Shown piece by piece: positions 17,673 through 26,464 of a stretch of 64,000 nucleotides of DNA. The DNA is from CAVUWL01 sp963787415. Lineage in GTDB: Bacteria > Actinomycetota > Thermoleophilia > Solirubrobacterales > 70-9. The position numbers and the translations under genes were made by a program. Each line of letters begins with the position of its first letter. Position 1 is the first letter of the stretch. A model generated the notes under the pieces. That model saw nothing but the letters and a program-made list of their open reading frames with translations, did not search any database and was not told the origin of the DNA. Location: positions 62,001-126,000 of the forward strand of contig CAWBCO010000003.1 in the NCBI GenBank assembly GCA_963787415.1. The letters are read 5' to 3'.

Positions 17673-18245
17673 ATGGGGATCTCAGTATCGGCTCTGCTGG
17701 TGCTGGCGGGAAGCGCTTTGATCGCTGTCCTCGCTCCGGCGCTTGCCTCTGGTGCCGGATCCGATCCCATCCAGGCCGCATCCACCCGGACCATCTACAT
17801 CCTCGGCGGCAGGGACAATCTCCGCTTCCTCGGGCCGAAAACGGTGGTCGCGGGCGAAGAGCTGCGAGTCGAGAACCTGACCAATCCGCGCCAGGTCGGC
17901 CCCCAGACCTTCTCACTCGTCACCCCAGAATCGCTGCCAAAGACCGCCAGAGCACGCCGGTTTTGCTTTGCCGAAGGCCACATCTGCAAGGCGATCGCCG
18001 GTTGGCATGGCGCCAGGGGCAGCGGAGCACCGAGCGAAGATCTGGTCCAGGCTGGTGCCGAAGGATGGGACACGCCCGGCAGCGTGACGCAGAAGGGCGA
18101 TTCCTGGTTCAGCGACAAGCAGGGCGAGGCGATCACCCAACAGGTGAGTGCCAACACCTCGGCGGGAGCGGTCACGCTCTACTTCATCTGCGCGCTATAT
18201 CCGTGGGTCCAGGGTTCGATCACCGTTTCCCCCCCGGGCAGCTAG
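17673..18245 (+). CDS. Secreted cupredoxin-like protein of unknown function
   Basis: From ATG 17673 the protein has a signal peptide (VSALLVLAGSALIAVLAPALASG) and a mature part of about 160 residues. Three Cys occur: CFAEGHICKA in the middle and YFICALYPWVQGSITV at the end. The last motif resembles the copper loop of cupredoxins (C....H....M.G.I.V), but the His position is Tyr and the Met is Val, so a normal type-1 copper site is not intact. A fold similarity is inferred; copper binding is not claimed. It follows the PBP1A gene by 97 bases. An upstream in-frame extension through the PBP tail is not credible. Confidence 0.65.
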   Translation: MGISVSALLVLAGSALIAVLAPALASGAGSDPIQAASTRTIYILGGRDNLRFLGPKTVVAGEELRVENLTNPRQVGPQTFSLVTPESLPKTARARRFCFAEGHICKAIAGWHGARGSGAPSEDLVQAGAEGWDTPGSVTQKGDSWFSDKQGEAITQQVSANTSAGAVTLYFICALYPWVQGSITVSPPGS

Positions 18246-18325
18246 TTCGGCCCTCGATCGCCTCGCGGTTGCGCGGGCAACGCTCGACGATCGAGCTCGG
18301 CTTCGCCTGGGAGGGAGGGGGCTAG

Positions 18326-19087
18326 GTGGCGGCGGGCGAGGACGCCGCCGCCAAGCAGGCGCAGCGCTTTCGCGAGGCTCGAAACGATCGCCACCTGGTC
18401 GTCTTGGAGGGATTTCACGCGCTCAAGCACGCCTTGCGGTTCGGGGCCGAGGTGGTGGAGGCGGTGAGCACCGACCTCGCCGGAGTGGAGCGCTTGACGG
18501 CAGAGTTGGCTCCTGACCTCGCTGCCGCCTTTGCTCTCATTGTCAGGCCACTGGTGGGGGGAACTCTTGGGGAGCTGGTGCCGCAGCCGCCGCGCACCGG
18601 GGTGGTGGCAATCGCACGTCGTCCAGAGGTTGAGGTCAGACAGGTGTTGGAGGGCCCGGGCGCAGCACCAATCGTTCTGCTCGAGGATCCTCGCAGCATG
18701 GGCAATCTGGGTGCCTGCGTGCGGGTCGCGGCGGCGGCCGAGGCGGGGGCGGTGCTTGCCAGCGGGCACGCCGACCCCTGGAATCCGGAGGCGGTGCGCG
18801 GATCGGCCGGTCTGCATTTCGCCCTCCCGGTGGCCGCGATTGATCGCCTCCCAGAGGGTGAGCGGGCACTGGTTGCCATCGACCCCGGTGGCGAGCAGTT
18901 TTCACCTCAGCAACTGCCCCCCCGTGCCGTTTTGGCCTTCGGCAGCGAGCGCCACGGTCTGAGCGAGGAGCTGCTCGAGCGCGCCGACTTGCGGTTGGGC
19001 CTAGCGATGCGCGCCGGAGTCTCGAGTCTCAATCTCGCCACCTGCGTGGCGGCGGTCCTCTTTTCGCAGCGCCTGCTCCGCGGATAG
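18326..19087 (+). CDS. SpoU/TrmH-family RNA 2'-O-methyltransferase
   Basis: The start is a GTG at 18326. An N-terminal substrate-binding domain (HLVVLEGFHALKHALRFG) precedes the SpoU knot. IVLLEDPRSMGNLGACVRVA (motif 1, with Asn and Arg), LAFGSERHGLSEELLERAD (motif 2) and MRAGVSSLNLATCVAAVLF (motif 3) are all present, so the AdoMet trefoil knot is complete. The family methylates a ribose in rRNA or tRNA; the target base is not deducible. It is in the same orientation as the secreted protein, 80 bases downstream. Confidence 0.92.
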   Translation: MAAGEDAAAKQAQRFREARNDRHLVVLEGFHALKHALRFGAEVVEAVSTDLAGVERLTAELAPDLAAAFALIVRPLVGGTLGELVPQPPRTGVVAIARRPEVEVRQVLEGPGAAPIVLLEDPRSMGNLGACVRVAAAAEAGAVLASGHADPWNPEAVRGSAGLHFALPVAAIDRLPEGERALVAIDPGGEQFSPQQLPPRAVLAFGSERHGLSEELLERADLRLGLAMRAGVSSLNLATCVAAVLFSQRLLRG

Positions 19088-19191
19088 GCGAAAACTACCG
19101 ATGCGCGGGGAAGGTCCTGCGGCTAGCGTATGGAAAGAGTTGGGAGCGGTTAGATGCCGCTCTTCATCTAAAGAACCGAAAGGACCCCGTC

Positions 19192-19581
19192 TTGCTGCTC
19201 GCTGACTTCAGTCTGGGCGATGCGCTTCTCCTCGCTCTCGAGATCTTTTTCTTTGTCGTTTGGGTCTGGATTCTGATCACGATCCTCTCCGACCTCTTCC
19301 GTGATCACGAAACCTCTGGTTGGGCGAAGGCGATCTGGGTGCTTTTTCTCGTCTTCATCCCCTTCCTGACGGCGCTGATTTACTTGATCGCCCGCGGCGG
19401 CGGGATGCGCGATCGAGCTGTCAAAGCGCAGGCTGATGCCAAGAAACACATGGATACTTACATCCAAGAACAGTCTCAGCACTCACCCGCCGATGAGTTG
19501 CACAAACTCAACGAGCTCAAGGAAAAGGGCGCGATCTCCGGCGAGGAGTTCGACAAGGCAAAGGCGAAACTGCTCGCCTAA
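19192..19581 (+). CDS. PLDc_N/SHOCT-domain membrane protein, 129 aa
   Basis: The start is a TTG at 19192 with AAAGGA upstream at good spacing. Two membrane helices (about residues 10-33 and 43-68) have the PLDc_N pattern WVWILITILSDLFRDHETSGW. A charged linker is followed by a SHOCT domain (ADELHKLNELKEKGAISGEE, then FDKAKAKLL), about residues 100-129. Proteins of this build are common in actinobacteria; SHOCT is thought to mediate oligomerisation. The physiological role is unknown. A short hairpin (GAGCGG/CCGCTC, 19144-19162) lies upstream. It converges with the next gene, overlapping it by four bases. Confidence 0.85.
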   Translation: MLLADFSLGDALLLALEIFFFVVWVWILITILSDLFRDHETSGWAKAIWVLFLVFIPFLTALIYLIARGGGMRDRAVKAQADAKKHMDTYIQEQSQHSPADELHKLNELKEKGAISGEEFDKAKAKLLA

Positions 19582-20264
19582 ACGACTCCGATCAGACCAC
19601 GTCCGCAGAGGTAAATGCCCGCCACGATGGCGACGGCCATCACTATCTGGCGGGCGTGGTGGGCCATCCAGGCATTGAGTGCCTCGACCTTGGCCCGGGT
19701 CGCCTCGGGGGCAAAGGAGTAGCCCAAGAGGGGGACCTCGGCGAATACGAACATGATCAGGTTGAAGGCGAGGATCGCAAGCAGCTGGGTGCCGATCCCG
19801 TGCTGGCTATGGGCGATGTCCTTGAGGGCGACGAGGTAAAAGGCACCCGGTAGGTTGAGGACGATGCCGACGACAAAGGCGATCGGCATGTTGCCGCGGC
19901 TGAGAACGCGTTCAGACCAGGGGTCCCGAGGCGGACGGGAGGCGCGATGCTCCCTGCGGCGCTGCTCAAATCGCGCATCGCGGTTGGTTGCCAGGACGTA
20001 GGCGACGATCAGCGCCAGCGCTCCGACCGTGAAGTTAACGATCGGATCGGCAGCCGGGTTGGAACCCGAGAGCAGCTGTGATTCGTTCAGCGAGGCGACG
20101 ATAGCGAGGCCCACCGCGACGCTCGTTGCCATCCCCCCGACCAAGAAGGCAAGCAGCAGGAGTCGGGGGTTGGGCCGGGTCAGGACGACGATCACAACGG
20201 CGAGGATCGCCGGGGAGATCGCCGAGATCAGGGCCAGGACCAAGACGTTGATCACGGCGCTGAC
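19578..20264 (-). CDS. GAP/Sap-family membrane protein (LysE-like)
   Basis: Taking the GTG at 20264 as start, the protein has about six membrane helices, beginning with VINVLVLALISAISPAILAVVIVVL. A hydrophilic Arg-rich loop (near residues 110-140) precedes RGNMPIAFVVGIVLNLPGAFYL. This pattern, with Pro in helices 1 and 4, fits the GAP (Sap) family related to LysE exporters. Mycobacterial members help export sulfolipid or glycopeptidolipid. The substrate here is unknown. A longer frame reaches 20348 but adds a hydrophilic leader that does not fit. Confidence 0.75.
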   Translation of the reverse strand, partial: VSAVINVLVLALISAISPAILAVVIVVLTRPNPRLLLLAFLVGGMATSVAVGLAIVASLNESQLLSGSNPAADPIVNFTVGALALIVAYVLATNRDARFEQRRREHRASRPPRDPWSERVLSRGNMPIAFVVGIVLNLPGAFYLVALKDIAHSQHGIGTQLLAILAFNLIMFVFAEVPLLGYSFAPEATRAKVEALNAWMAHHARQIVMAVAIVAGIYLCGRGLIGVV

Positions 20265-20329
20265 CCTAGCCTTCGGGTCAGTCGACGCTTGTTCTATTTC
20301 TCCTCCTGCCAGGCACGATCTGCAACCGA

Positions 20330-20358
20330 AGTTGCAAGTTATTAGCAACTCCTAACAT
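20330..20358 (+). promoter_or_regulatory. Candidate promoter/operator upstream of NlpC/P60 gene
   Basis: AGTTGC (20330-20335) and its reverse complement GCAACT (20345-20350) form a perfect 6-bp inverted repeat with 9 bases between. A TAACAT -10-like hexamer follows at 20353-20358, the same hexamer as in the sigA promoter, with TTGCAA 15 bases upstream. The spacing is short, so this is tentative. Just before the start codon a second perfect repeat, CTCCCTC/GAGGGAG (20397-20411), could fold over the ribosome-binding region. Confidence 0.35.
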
Positions 20359-20424
20359 TACGGCTGGGTTTTCGCTAGCCTGCGCGACCCTGCCAACTCC
20401 CTCCGAGGGAGCCGGGCGGGATTG

Positions 20425-21669
20425 ATGCGGCTTTCCTTCCCTCACACACATCCGAATGCGACCCGGCGGGGGTCGTTGCTGGCGGCACTGCTGCTGCTCG
20501 CGGGAGTCTGCGTGCTGGCCCTGTCCTACGGTAACGCCCCCGCTCAGGACCTTCAGCAAAAGCTTCAAGACGCCCAGGGCAAGCTCTCCCACGTCCGCGC
20601 CAGCCAGAAATCGGTCTCCGCAACGATTGCCCAGCAAAACGCGGCTATCAACTCGATGATCGGGGAAATCTCCGAACTGCGCCAGCGCCAGGCCAAGGTG
20701 CAGGCCCAGCTCGCCGCCAAGCAATCAGAACTGGAAAAGGCAACCACCGAACTGCAGGTCGAGCGCCACCACCTTGCTGAAGTACGGGCGCAACTGGCTC
20801 GCGCCCTGGGCGTCTTGCGGGGGCGACTGGTGGCGATCTATGAGTCCGGGAGCCCCGACGTGCTGAACGCGATCGTTGATTCATCCAACTGGTCCCAGCT
20901 CGCGACCCAGACCGAATACCTGAACCGGATTCAAAGCTATGACAACGCGGTCATCGGTCGGGTCAAGACCCTGCGAGATCAGGTCCAATCGACGGTCGCT
21001 CGCCTCGCCGCCGCCCGTGCCCGGATCCGTTCCGCGCGGAACGCGATCGCCGCCAGCGAGCATGAAATCGCCTCAGCCCAGGCGGCAGCCACGGCACGCT
21101 TCGCCAGTCTCAAGGCGGCTCAGGCGCAGAGGCGCCAGGCGCTTGAATCACTGGAGTCTCGTGAACAGGCGCTGAGCAACAACCTCTCTTCGATCTCCTC
21201 CCAGATCGCGACCCAGGGGGGGCCGGTGCCTGAGGGCGCGGCTCCGGCTCCGCTCAGCCCGGGAGAGACCGCCAACTTCATCTCCGAAAGCGAGGCGAGC
21301 GCGCCGGCCGCAGCCCCGCCCGCGATTCGCGCTGCGATAGCCGCCGCCAACTCGATCGCGAACACTCCCTATATCTGGGGTGGCGGTCACGCCTCCTTTG
21401 AATCCCCGGGTTATGACTGCTCGGGGGCGGTGAGCTTTGCCCTGCATGGCGGCGGTTTCCTCTCCAGCCCGCTTGATTCAACCGGTCTGGAGACTTGGGG
21501 TGAAGCGGGCCCGGGCCGTTGGATCACCGTCTACGCCGATGCCGAACACGCCTGGATGATGATTGCTGGTCTGGCCTTTGACACGGTCGGTGGACCGGGC
21601 CCGCGTTGGCACCCCTCCCCGGTCGATTCCCCGGCAGGCTTCATCGCCCGCCACCCGCCCGGCTACTGA
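20425..21669 (+). CDS. Secreted NlpC/P60-like peptidoglycan hydrolase with coiled-coil domain
   Basis: ATG 20425 is followed by a signal peptide (LLAALLLLAGVCVLALSYG). Residues about 40-260 form a long coiled coil rich in A, Q, E and R, as in CwlO/RipA-type hydrolases and their EnvC-like regulators. The C-terminal catalytic part has TPYIWGGGHASFESPGYDCS, with the catalytic Cys near residue 331. A His lies in DAEHAWMMIAG (about 374). It probably cleaves stem peptides in the wall, with the coiled coil controlling access. A promoter/operator-like element lies upstream. Confidence 0.87.
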   Translation: MRLSFPHTHPNATRRGSLLAALLLLAGVCVLALSYGNAPAQDLQQKLQDAQGKLSHVRASQKSVSATIAQQNAAINSMIGEISELRQRQAKVQAQLAAKQSELEKATTELQVERHHLAEVRAQLARALGVLRGRLVAIYESGSPDVLNAIVDSSNWSQLATQTEYLNRIQSYDNAVIGRVKTLRDQVQSTVARLAAARARIRSARNAIAASEHEIASAQAAATARFASLKAAQAQRRQALESLESREQALSNNLSSISSQIATQGGPVPEGAAPAPLSPGETANFISESEASAPAAAPPAIRAAIAAANSIANTPYIWGGGHASFESPGYDCSGAVSFALHGGGFLSSPLDSTGLETWGEAGPGRWITVYADAEHAWMMIAGLAFDTVGGPGPRWHPSPVDSPAGFIARHPPGY

Positions 21670-21856
21670 GCTGCGGGCGGCGCGAAGACCGAGTTTCGAC
21701 CCCGCGCGGGGCTCTCCGAAGCGCCGGCCCGATCAGCACCGCCGCGACCAGATCGGTCGCAATGCATGTTTTGACACGAAGTGGGTATTGGGGTGGTGGT
21801 TAAACGCTTCCGCCCTTGCGGCGCACCCGTTGGGGGCGGCTAGGGAAGGAGAAAGC

Positions 21857-22510
21857 ATGGAGACAGCATCGATTCGGACTCGCAGTCCGCTGCATGGGGA
21901 TGATGGCCACCAAGCGGTGGGTTCGGCGCAGATCGGTGAGGGATGGAAACCGGCTGATCCGGGGCCATTGGGTCTCGGCGCATTTGCTCTGACCACCTTC
22001 GTGCTCAGCATGTTCAATACGAATCTGGTCAGCCGCGCCGGAGAGCCGGTTGTGCTCGGCTTGGCGCTTGCCTACGGCGGAATCGCTCAACTCTTGGCTG
22101 GGATGTGGGAGTTTCGCACCGGTAACACCTTCGGGGCGGTCGCCTTCACCTCCTACGGTGCCTTTTGGATCTCATTCTGGGCGCTGGTGACCTTCTTTGC
22201 CCCCACGGTCCCGGCGGCCCATGCCGGCGCCGCGATCGGCTTATATCTAATCGCCTGGGGGATCTTTACCGCCTACATGTTCATCGCCTCCCTGCGCACG
22301 ACGACGGCGATCGCGATCGTCCTCTTCTTGCTCACGATCACCTTCTTTTTACTCGGCATTGGCAACTCGAATGGAACCGAAAGTCTGATCGAAGCTGGCG
22401 GCTGGTTCGGGTTGGCGACGGCGGCGGCGGCTTGGTATGCATCCTTTGCGGCGGTCACGAACTCGACCTTCGGACGCACGGTCTTACCGGTTGGGCCGCT
22501 CGGGCACTGA
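21857..22510 (+). CDS. GPR1/FUN34/YaaH-family acetate/succinate transporter
   Basis: ATG 21857 follows GGAAGGAG at good spacing. After about 35 hydrophilic residues six membrane helices begin. The first is PGPLGLGAFALTTFVLSMFN, close to the family signature NP.PLGL...T, although Asn is replaced by Asp-Pro-Gly. MWEFRTGNTFGAVAFTSYGA matches the second conserved segment. SatP-type members take up acetate or succinate with protons. It lies 21 bases before acs, so acetate uptake and activation are very likely one operon. Confidence 0.88.
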   Translation: METASIRTRSPLHGDDGHQAVGSAQIGEGWKPADPGPLGLGAFALTTFVLSMFNTNLVSRAGEPVVLGLALAYGGIAQLLAGMWEFRTGNTFGAVAFTSYGAFWISFWALVTFFAPTVPAAHAGAAIGLYLIAWGIFTAYMFIASLRTTTAIAIVLFLLTITFFLLGIGNSNGTESLIEAGGWFGLATAAAAWYASFAAVTNSTFGRTVLPVGPLGH

Positions 22511-22531
22511 GCACGATAGAGGGAGAGGAAA

Positions 22532-24520
22532 ATGGCAACGCAGCAAAGTTCATCGAGTCTTGAGCAGGAGCTGAGCGCGCTCCTTGAGATCGAGCGCTTC
22601 GAGCCCCCCGCGCAGTTTCGCGAGCGAGCCCTATTGAGCGACCCGGAGATCTATCGGGAAGCGGGAGCTGATCCCGAGGCCTGGTGGATGCGCCAGGCGA
22701 CCGAGTTGCTCGATTGGGATCGAGCCCCGACCCAGGGTCTGGATGAATCAAGCCCTCCCTTCTACCGTTGGTTTGAGGATGGGCGCCTGAACGCCTCGGC
22801 CAACTGCCTCGATCGCCATGTCGAGGCCGGCCGCGGCGCTCGGGTTGCCTATCACTGGCGCGGGGAGGAGGGCGAGGAGCGCGACGTAACCTACGCCGAG
22901 CTGCACGGCGAGGTACAGCGCTTTGCCAACGCGCTCAAGGACCTCGGAGTCCTCAAGGGTGACGTGGTCGGGATCTATTTGCCGATGATCCCCGAGGTCG
23001 TGGTCGCGATGCTTGCCTGCGCACGGATCGGGGCGATCCACAACGTCGTCTTTGGCGGCTTCTCGGCGGAGTCCGTGCGCGAGCGGATGGAGTTCTCTGA
23101 GGCAAAGGCGCTGGTCACCGTCGATGGCGCCCGGCGCAAAGGTAAGACCGCTCCAATCAAGGTTCAAGTCGATCAGCACATGGATGACCTGGCGAGCCTG
23201 GAGACGATCGTGGTTGTGCGCCACACCGGAATCGAGTGCCCGATGCGCGAGGGGCGCGATCACTTCTATGAGGAGGTGGTGGCGGCCGCGGAGCCAAGCT
23301 GCCCGCCGGAGCCGATGGAGGCGGAGCATCCGCTCTTCATCCTCTACACCTCGGGCTCAACCGCGAAGCCGAAGGGCATCCTGCACACCACGGGCGGTTA
23401 CCTGACCGGCGTCGCGGCGACCCACAAATACGTCTTTGACCTAAAGCCCGAGTCCGACGTGTACTGGTGTGCTGCCGACGTCGGCTGGGTTACCGGTCAC
23501 TCCTATATCGTCTACGGGCCGCTGTGTAATGGCGCCACCAGCGTGATGTGGGAGGGGGCCCCCGACTATCCACACCAGGGCATTTGGTGGGAGCTGATCG
23601 AGCGCTACGGGGCGACGATTCTGTATGCGGCGCCGACGGCGATCCGCACCTTCATCAAGTGGGGGGCCGATATCCCTGATGGCTTTGATCTCTCCTCGTT
23701 GCGGCTCTTGGGCTCGGTCGGTGAGCCGATCAACCCCAAGGCCTGGCTTTGGTACCACAAGGTGATCGGTGGCGAACGCTGCCCAATAGTTGATACCTGG
23801 TGGCAGACCGAGACCGGGGCGATAATGATCACGCCGCTGCCGGGGATCACCGCGACCAAGCCGGGCTCGGCGACCACCCCGTTTCCAGGAGTGAGTGCTG
23901 AGGTGGTCGAGGAGAGCGGCGCCGAGCCGATCACAGAAGGCCAGGGCCTGCTCGTTTTGCAACGCCCCTGGCCCTCGATGCTGCGCGGCCTCTACCGCGA
24001 GGATGAGCGCTTCATCGGCACCTATTTCTCCCGCTTTGGCCCCGAGACCTATCTGGTAGGCGATGCGGCGCGCCGCGACGCCGATGGCTATTTCTGGGTG
24101 ATCGGTAGGATCGATGACGTCGTAAATGTCTCTGGTCATCGGCTCTCGACCGCCGAAGTGGAGTCGGCGATAGTCGCTCACGAGAAGGTCGCCGAGGCGG
24201 CGGTGATCGGCCAGTCAGATGAGCAGAGCGGGCAGGCGATATGCGCGTTCGTCACCCTCCGCGGCGACACCCCCGAAAGCGATGATCTGGTCGAACAGAT
24301 CCGTGCCGTGGTGGCCGAGCGAATCGGCAAATTCGCTCGGCCGAAGAGGATCGTCTGGGCCGACGAACTGCCGAAGACGCGCTCGGGGAAGATCATGCGA
24401 CGCCTCTTGCGAGACATTGCCGAGGGGCGGGCGCTGGGCGACGTGACCACTCTGCGCGATCCCGACGTGATGGATGAGCTGGAGGCAAAGATCGCCGAGG
24501 CACGCGAGCAGGAAGGTTGA
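22532..24520 (+). CDS. acs: Acetyl-CoA synthetase (AMP-forming)
   Basis: The 662 residues match full-length Acs. The P-loop-like motif YTSGSTAKPKGILHT is near residue 272. WWQTETGAIMITPLPG carries the acetate-pocket Trp and Glu. IGRIDDVVNVSGHRLSTAE contains the hinge, and PKTRSGKIMRRLLR (about 615) contains the catalytic Lys that acetyltransferases modify in this family. It makes acetyl-CoA from acetate, ATP and CoA in the cytosol. The ATG at 22532 follows GGGAGAGG. It is coupled to the upstream acetate transporter gene. Confidence 0.96.
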   Translation: MATQQSSSSLEQELSALLEIERFEPPAQFRERALLSDPEIYREAGADPEAWWMRQATELLDWDRAPTQGLDESSPPFYRWFEDGRLNASANCLDRHVEAGRGARVAYHWRGEEGEERDVTYAELHGEVQRFANALKDLGVLKGDVVGIYLPMIPEVVVAMLACARIGAIHNVVFGGFSAESVRERMEFSEAKALVTVDGARRKGKTAPIKVQVDQHMDDLASLETIVVVRHTGIECPMREGRDHFYEEVVAAAEPSCPPEPMEAEHPLFILYTSGSTAKPKGILHTTGGYLTGVAATHKYVFDLKPESDVYWCAADVGWVTGHSYIVYGPLCNGATSVMWEGAPDYPHQGIWWELIERYGATILYAAPTAIRTFIKWGADIPDGFDLSSLRLLGSVGEPINPKAWLWYHKVIGGERCPIVDTWWQTETGAIMITPLPGITATKPGSATTPFPGVSAEVVEESGAEPITEGQGLLVLQRPWPSMLRGLYREDERFIGTYFSRFGPETYLVGDAARRDADGYFWVIGRIDDVVNVSGHRLSTAEVESAIVAHEKVAEAAVIGQSDEQSGQAICAFVTLRGDTPESDDLVEQIRAVVAERIGKFARPKRIVWADELPKTRSGKIMRRLLRDIAEGRALGDVTTLRDPDVMDELEAKIAEAREQEG

Positions 24521-24626
24521 AGCCAGCCTTGCTGCTCTGAGCGCGCTCCTGCTCGGCCGCCGTTTTTGCGGTCCCGTGCCGTCGGTCGCCAAGCGGCTTT
24601 CGATCGAGAGCTGAGACTGCGAGACT

Positions 24627-24644
24627 GCGCCTAGGCCTAGGCGC
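24627..24644. repeat. 18-bp perfect palindrome at convergent gene ends
   Basis: GCGCCTAGGCCTAGGCGC is a perfect palindrome between the convergent acs and ABC permease genes, overlapping the permease stop codon. It could act as a bidirectional transcription end, although no T tract follows. The core CCTAGG recurs in the hairpins at 8607 and 61074. Confidence 0.4.
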
Positions 24645-25431
24645 GGGAGGAATGCGGCTCCCAGCGGAAGCGCCGCACCGCGATCCAGGTGCCGAGCACC
24701 GCCCAAATCGCCAGGGCACCGAGATTGGAGCCGCTTAAGCCGCTGCCACTTGCACCCGGTGCCAGGGTTGTCTGCAGGCCGAGGCTGAGGTGGTAGAGGG
24801 GGAAGAGCTTGCCGACAGATTCCAGCCAGTGCGGCAGCTGCTGGACCGGGATCCAGACTCCGGAGATGAATGCGAGTAAGACAATGCTGAAGGGGGCAAC
24901 GGTCGAGGCGGTATCGGTGGTGGGGGTGAAGGCGGTCAGGGCGATGCCCAGCGAGCACATCGTCGCGGTACCGAGAATCACGTAGAGGATGAACCCCGGC
25001 ATGGTCGAACCGGGGATCTGAACGTCATAGAACGCCGAGCCGATGAAAAGTAGCAGCGCCGTTATCGCAAGCGCCTGTGCACTGGCGCGGATGATCTGGG
25101 CGAGGATGAATGTCCATGATGGCATCGGCGTCCCCCGCAGCCGCTTCAGCTGACCGCTCTCGCGCTGGGTGGTGAGGCTGACGGCGAGTGTGGTGAAGGT
25201 CGCCAGCGCGATCGAGTAGGCGGCTATCCCAGCCGTGAAATAGGCCTCCGCGCTGATCCTCTGCCCGTCAGGCAGGGTTTCGTGATGGCCGCCGTTCTTG
25301 ATAAAGATCGAATTGAAGAGGATCAGCAAGATGATCGGAAAGGCGCCCGCGAAAACCAGGGTCCGCGGAGTCCGAAGCGCGACCCTGATCGCCGCCTTGG
25401 CCTGGACGACAACGATGTGGCGATCGTTCAT
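24637..25431 (-). CDS. ABC-2 type transporter permease
   Basis: Six membrane helices are visible in 264 residues. PRTLVFAGAFPIILLILFNS is the first, followed by an extracellular loop and the ABC-2 signature region in helices 2-5, including LAFISGVWIPVQQLPHWLES before the last loop. It forms the membrane part of a DrrAB-like exporter with the ATPase encoded immediately upstream, whose stop overlaps its start by four bases. The substrate (drug or lipid) is unknown. Confidence 0.92.
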   Translation of the reverse strand: MNDRHIVVVQAKAAIRVALRTPRTLVFAGAFPIILLILFNSIFIKNGGHHETLPDGQRISAEAYFTAGIAAYSIALATFTTLAVSLTTQRESGQLKRLRGTPMPSWTFILAQIIRASAQALAITALLLFIGSAFYDVQIPGSTMPGFILYVILGTATMCSLGIALTAFTPTTDTASTVAPFSIVLLAFISGVWIPVQQLPHWLESVGKLFPLYHLSLGLQTTLAPGASGSGLSGSNLGALAIWAVLGTWIAVRRFRWEPHSSRA

Positions 25432-26345
25432 TCGGGCGGCTCCTCGGCGGTGAGGTCAAGGAAGATGTCCTCCAAGCTGGGGCTGCGGACCTCGAGATCA
25501 TCGAGCTGAGCGTCGCGCTCGGCTGCCAGGGATAGGAGGCGCAGCAGATCCTCCTGGGGGCGGTCGGTCTCGATGCTGAGCTCGGCGCCGACGGCTCTCG
25601 GGTCGAGTCCCAGCTCGGAGTGGATCTGCTCGGCTGGCAGGCTGGCGCTTTGGGCAAAGCTGATCACGGTACGCCGGCCGAGACTCCTTCCCAGCTCCTC
25701 CATCGGGCCCTGCGCAACGATCTCCCCGGCGCGAAGGATCGCGACGCGGTCGGCGAGGTGTTGGGCCTCATCCATGTAGTGGGTGGTGAGAAAGACGGTC
25801 TTGCCAAGCGCCTTGAGCCCCTCGATCATTTTCCAAGCATCGCGACGGGCGCTCGGATCAAAGCCGGTTGTCGGCTCATCGAGAAAGATCAGGTCGGGAT
25901 CGCCGACGATTCCGACGGCGACATCGACGCGGCGTTTTTGTCCGCCTGAGAGCGAGCCGATGCGGGCCCCAGACTTATCGCTCAGGCCGACAAGCTCGAT
26001 CGTCGCTGTCACCTCTCGCGGCCCCTCATAGAAGCTTGCGAACAGCTCAATCACCTCGCTCACGGTGAGCATCGGATCAAGCTCGCACTCCTGCAGGACG
26101 AGGCCTACTCGGTTTCGCCAGGCACGGGTTGGGCGCGCCGGATCGACGCCGAGGACAGAGACCTCGCCGCCACTGCGAACCCGATAGCCCTCGAGGATCT
26201 CGATCGTGGTCGTCTTCCCGGCGCCGTTGGGGCCGAGGAAGCCAAAGACCTCACCCGCGGCAACCTCGAAGTCAATTCCCCCCACGGCCTCCTGGTCGCC
26301 GTAGGACTTGCGCAGCCCGGTAACGGTTATCGCCGCATCGCTCAC
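25428..26345 (-). CDS. ABC transporter ATP-binding protein (DrrA-like)
   Basis: All ABC motifs are present: Walker A GPNGAGKTTT (about residues 38-47), Q-loop LVLQECELDP, signature LSGGQKRRVDVAVG and Walker B LIFLDEPTTGFDP, followed by the His switch TTHYMDEAQ. A C-terminal extension of about 85 residues (EVRSPSLEDIFLDLTAEEP) is typical of DrrA/CcmA-like exporters. It energises the downstream permease, with which it is coupled through an ATGA overlap. It acts at the cytosolic face of the membrane. Confidence 0.95.
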   Translation of the reverse strand: MSDAAITVTGLRKSYGDQEAVGGIDFEVAAGEVFGFLGPNGAGKTTTIEILEGYRVRSGGEVSVLGVDPARPTRAWRNRVGLVLQECELDPMLTVSEVIELFASFYEGPREVTATIELVGLSDKSGARIGSLSGGQKRRVDVAVGIVGDPDLIFLDEPTTGFDPSARRDAWKMIEGLKALGKTVFLTTHYMDEAQHLADRVAILRAGEIVAQGPMEELGRSLGRRTVISFAQSASLPAEQIHSELGLDPRAVGAELSIETDRPQEDLLRLLSLAAERDAQLDDLEVRSPSLEDIFLDLTAEEPPE

Positions 26346-26464
26346 TTCCTAAACGCTACTCAAAACTTGGTTCGCCAAGGCTGGTCGGATGAGAGCGCCG
26401 AACTCCCGCAGGTGGCTGGGGGCTGAGGGACATGATTCGCCGCTTGCAGGGCGGATGTTCGCCC

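Noticed and set aside
20265..20424. c-di-AMP (ydaO) riboswitch before the NlpC/P60 gene
   Set aside because: Such riboswitches often precede cell-wall hydrolase genes, but the conserved ydaO sequence blocks were not found; only short inverted repeats are present.
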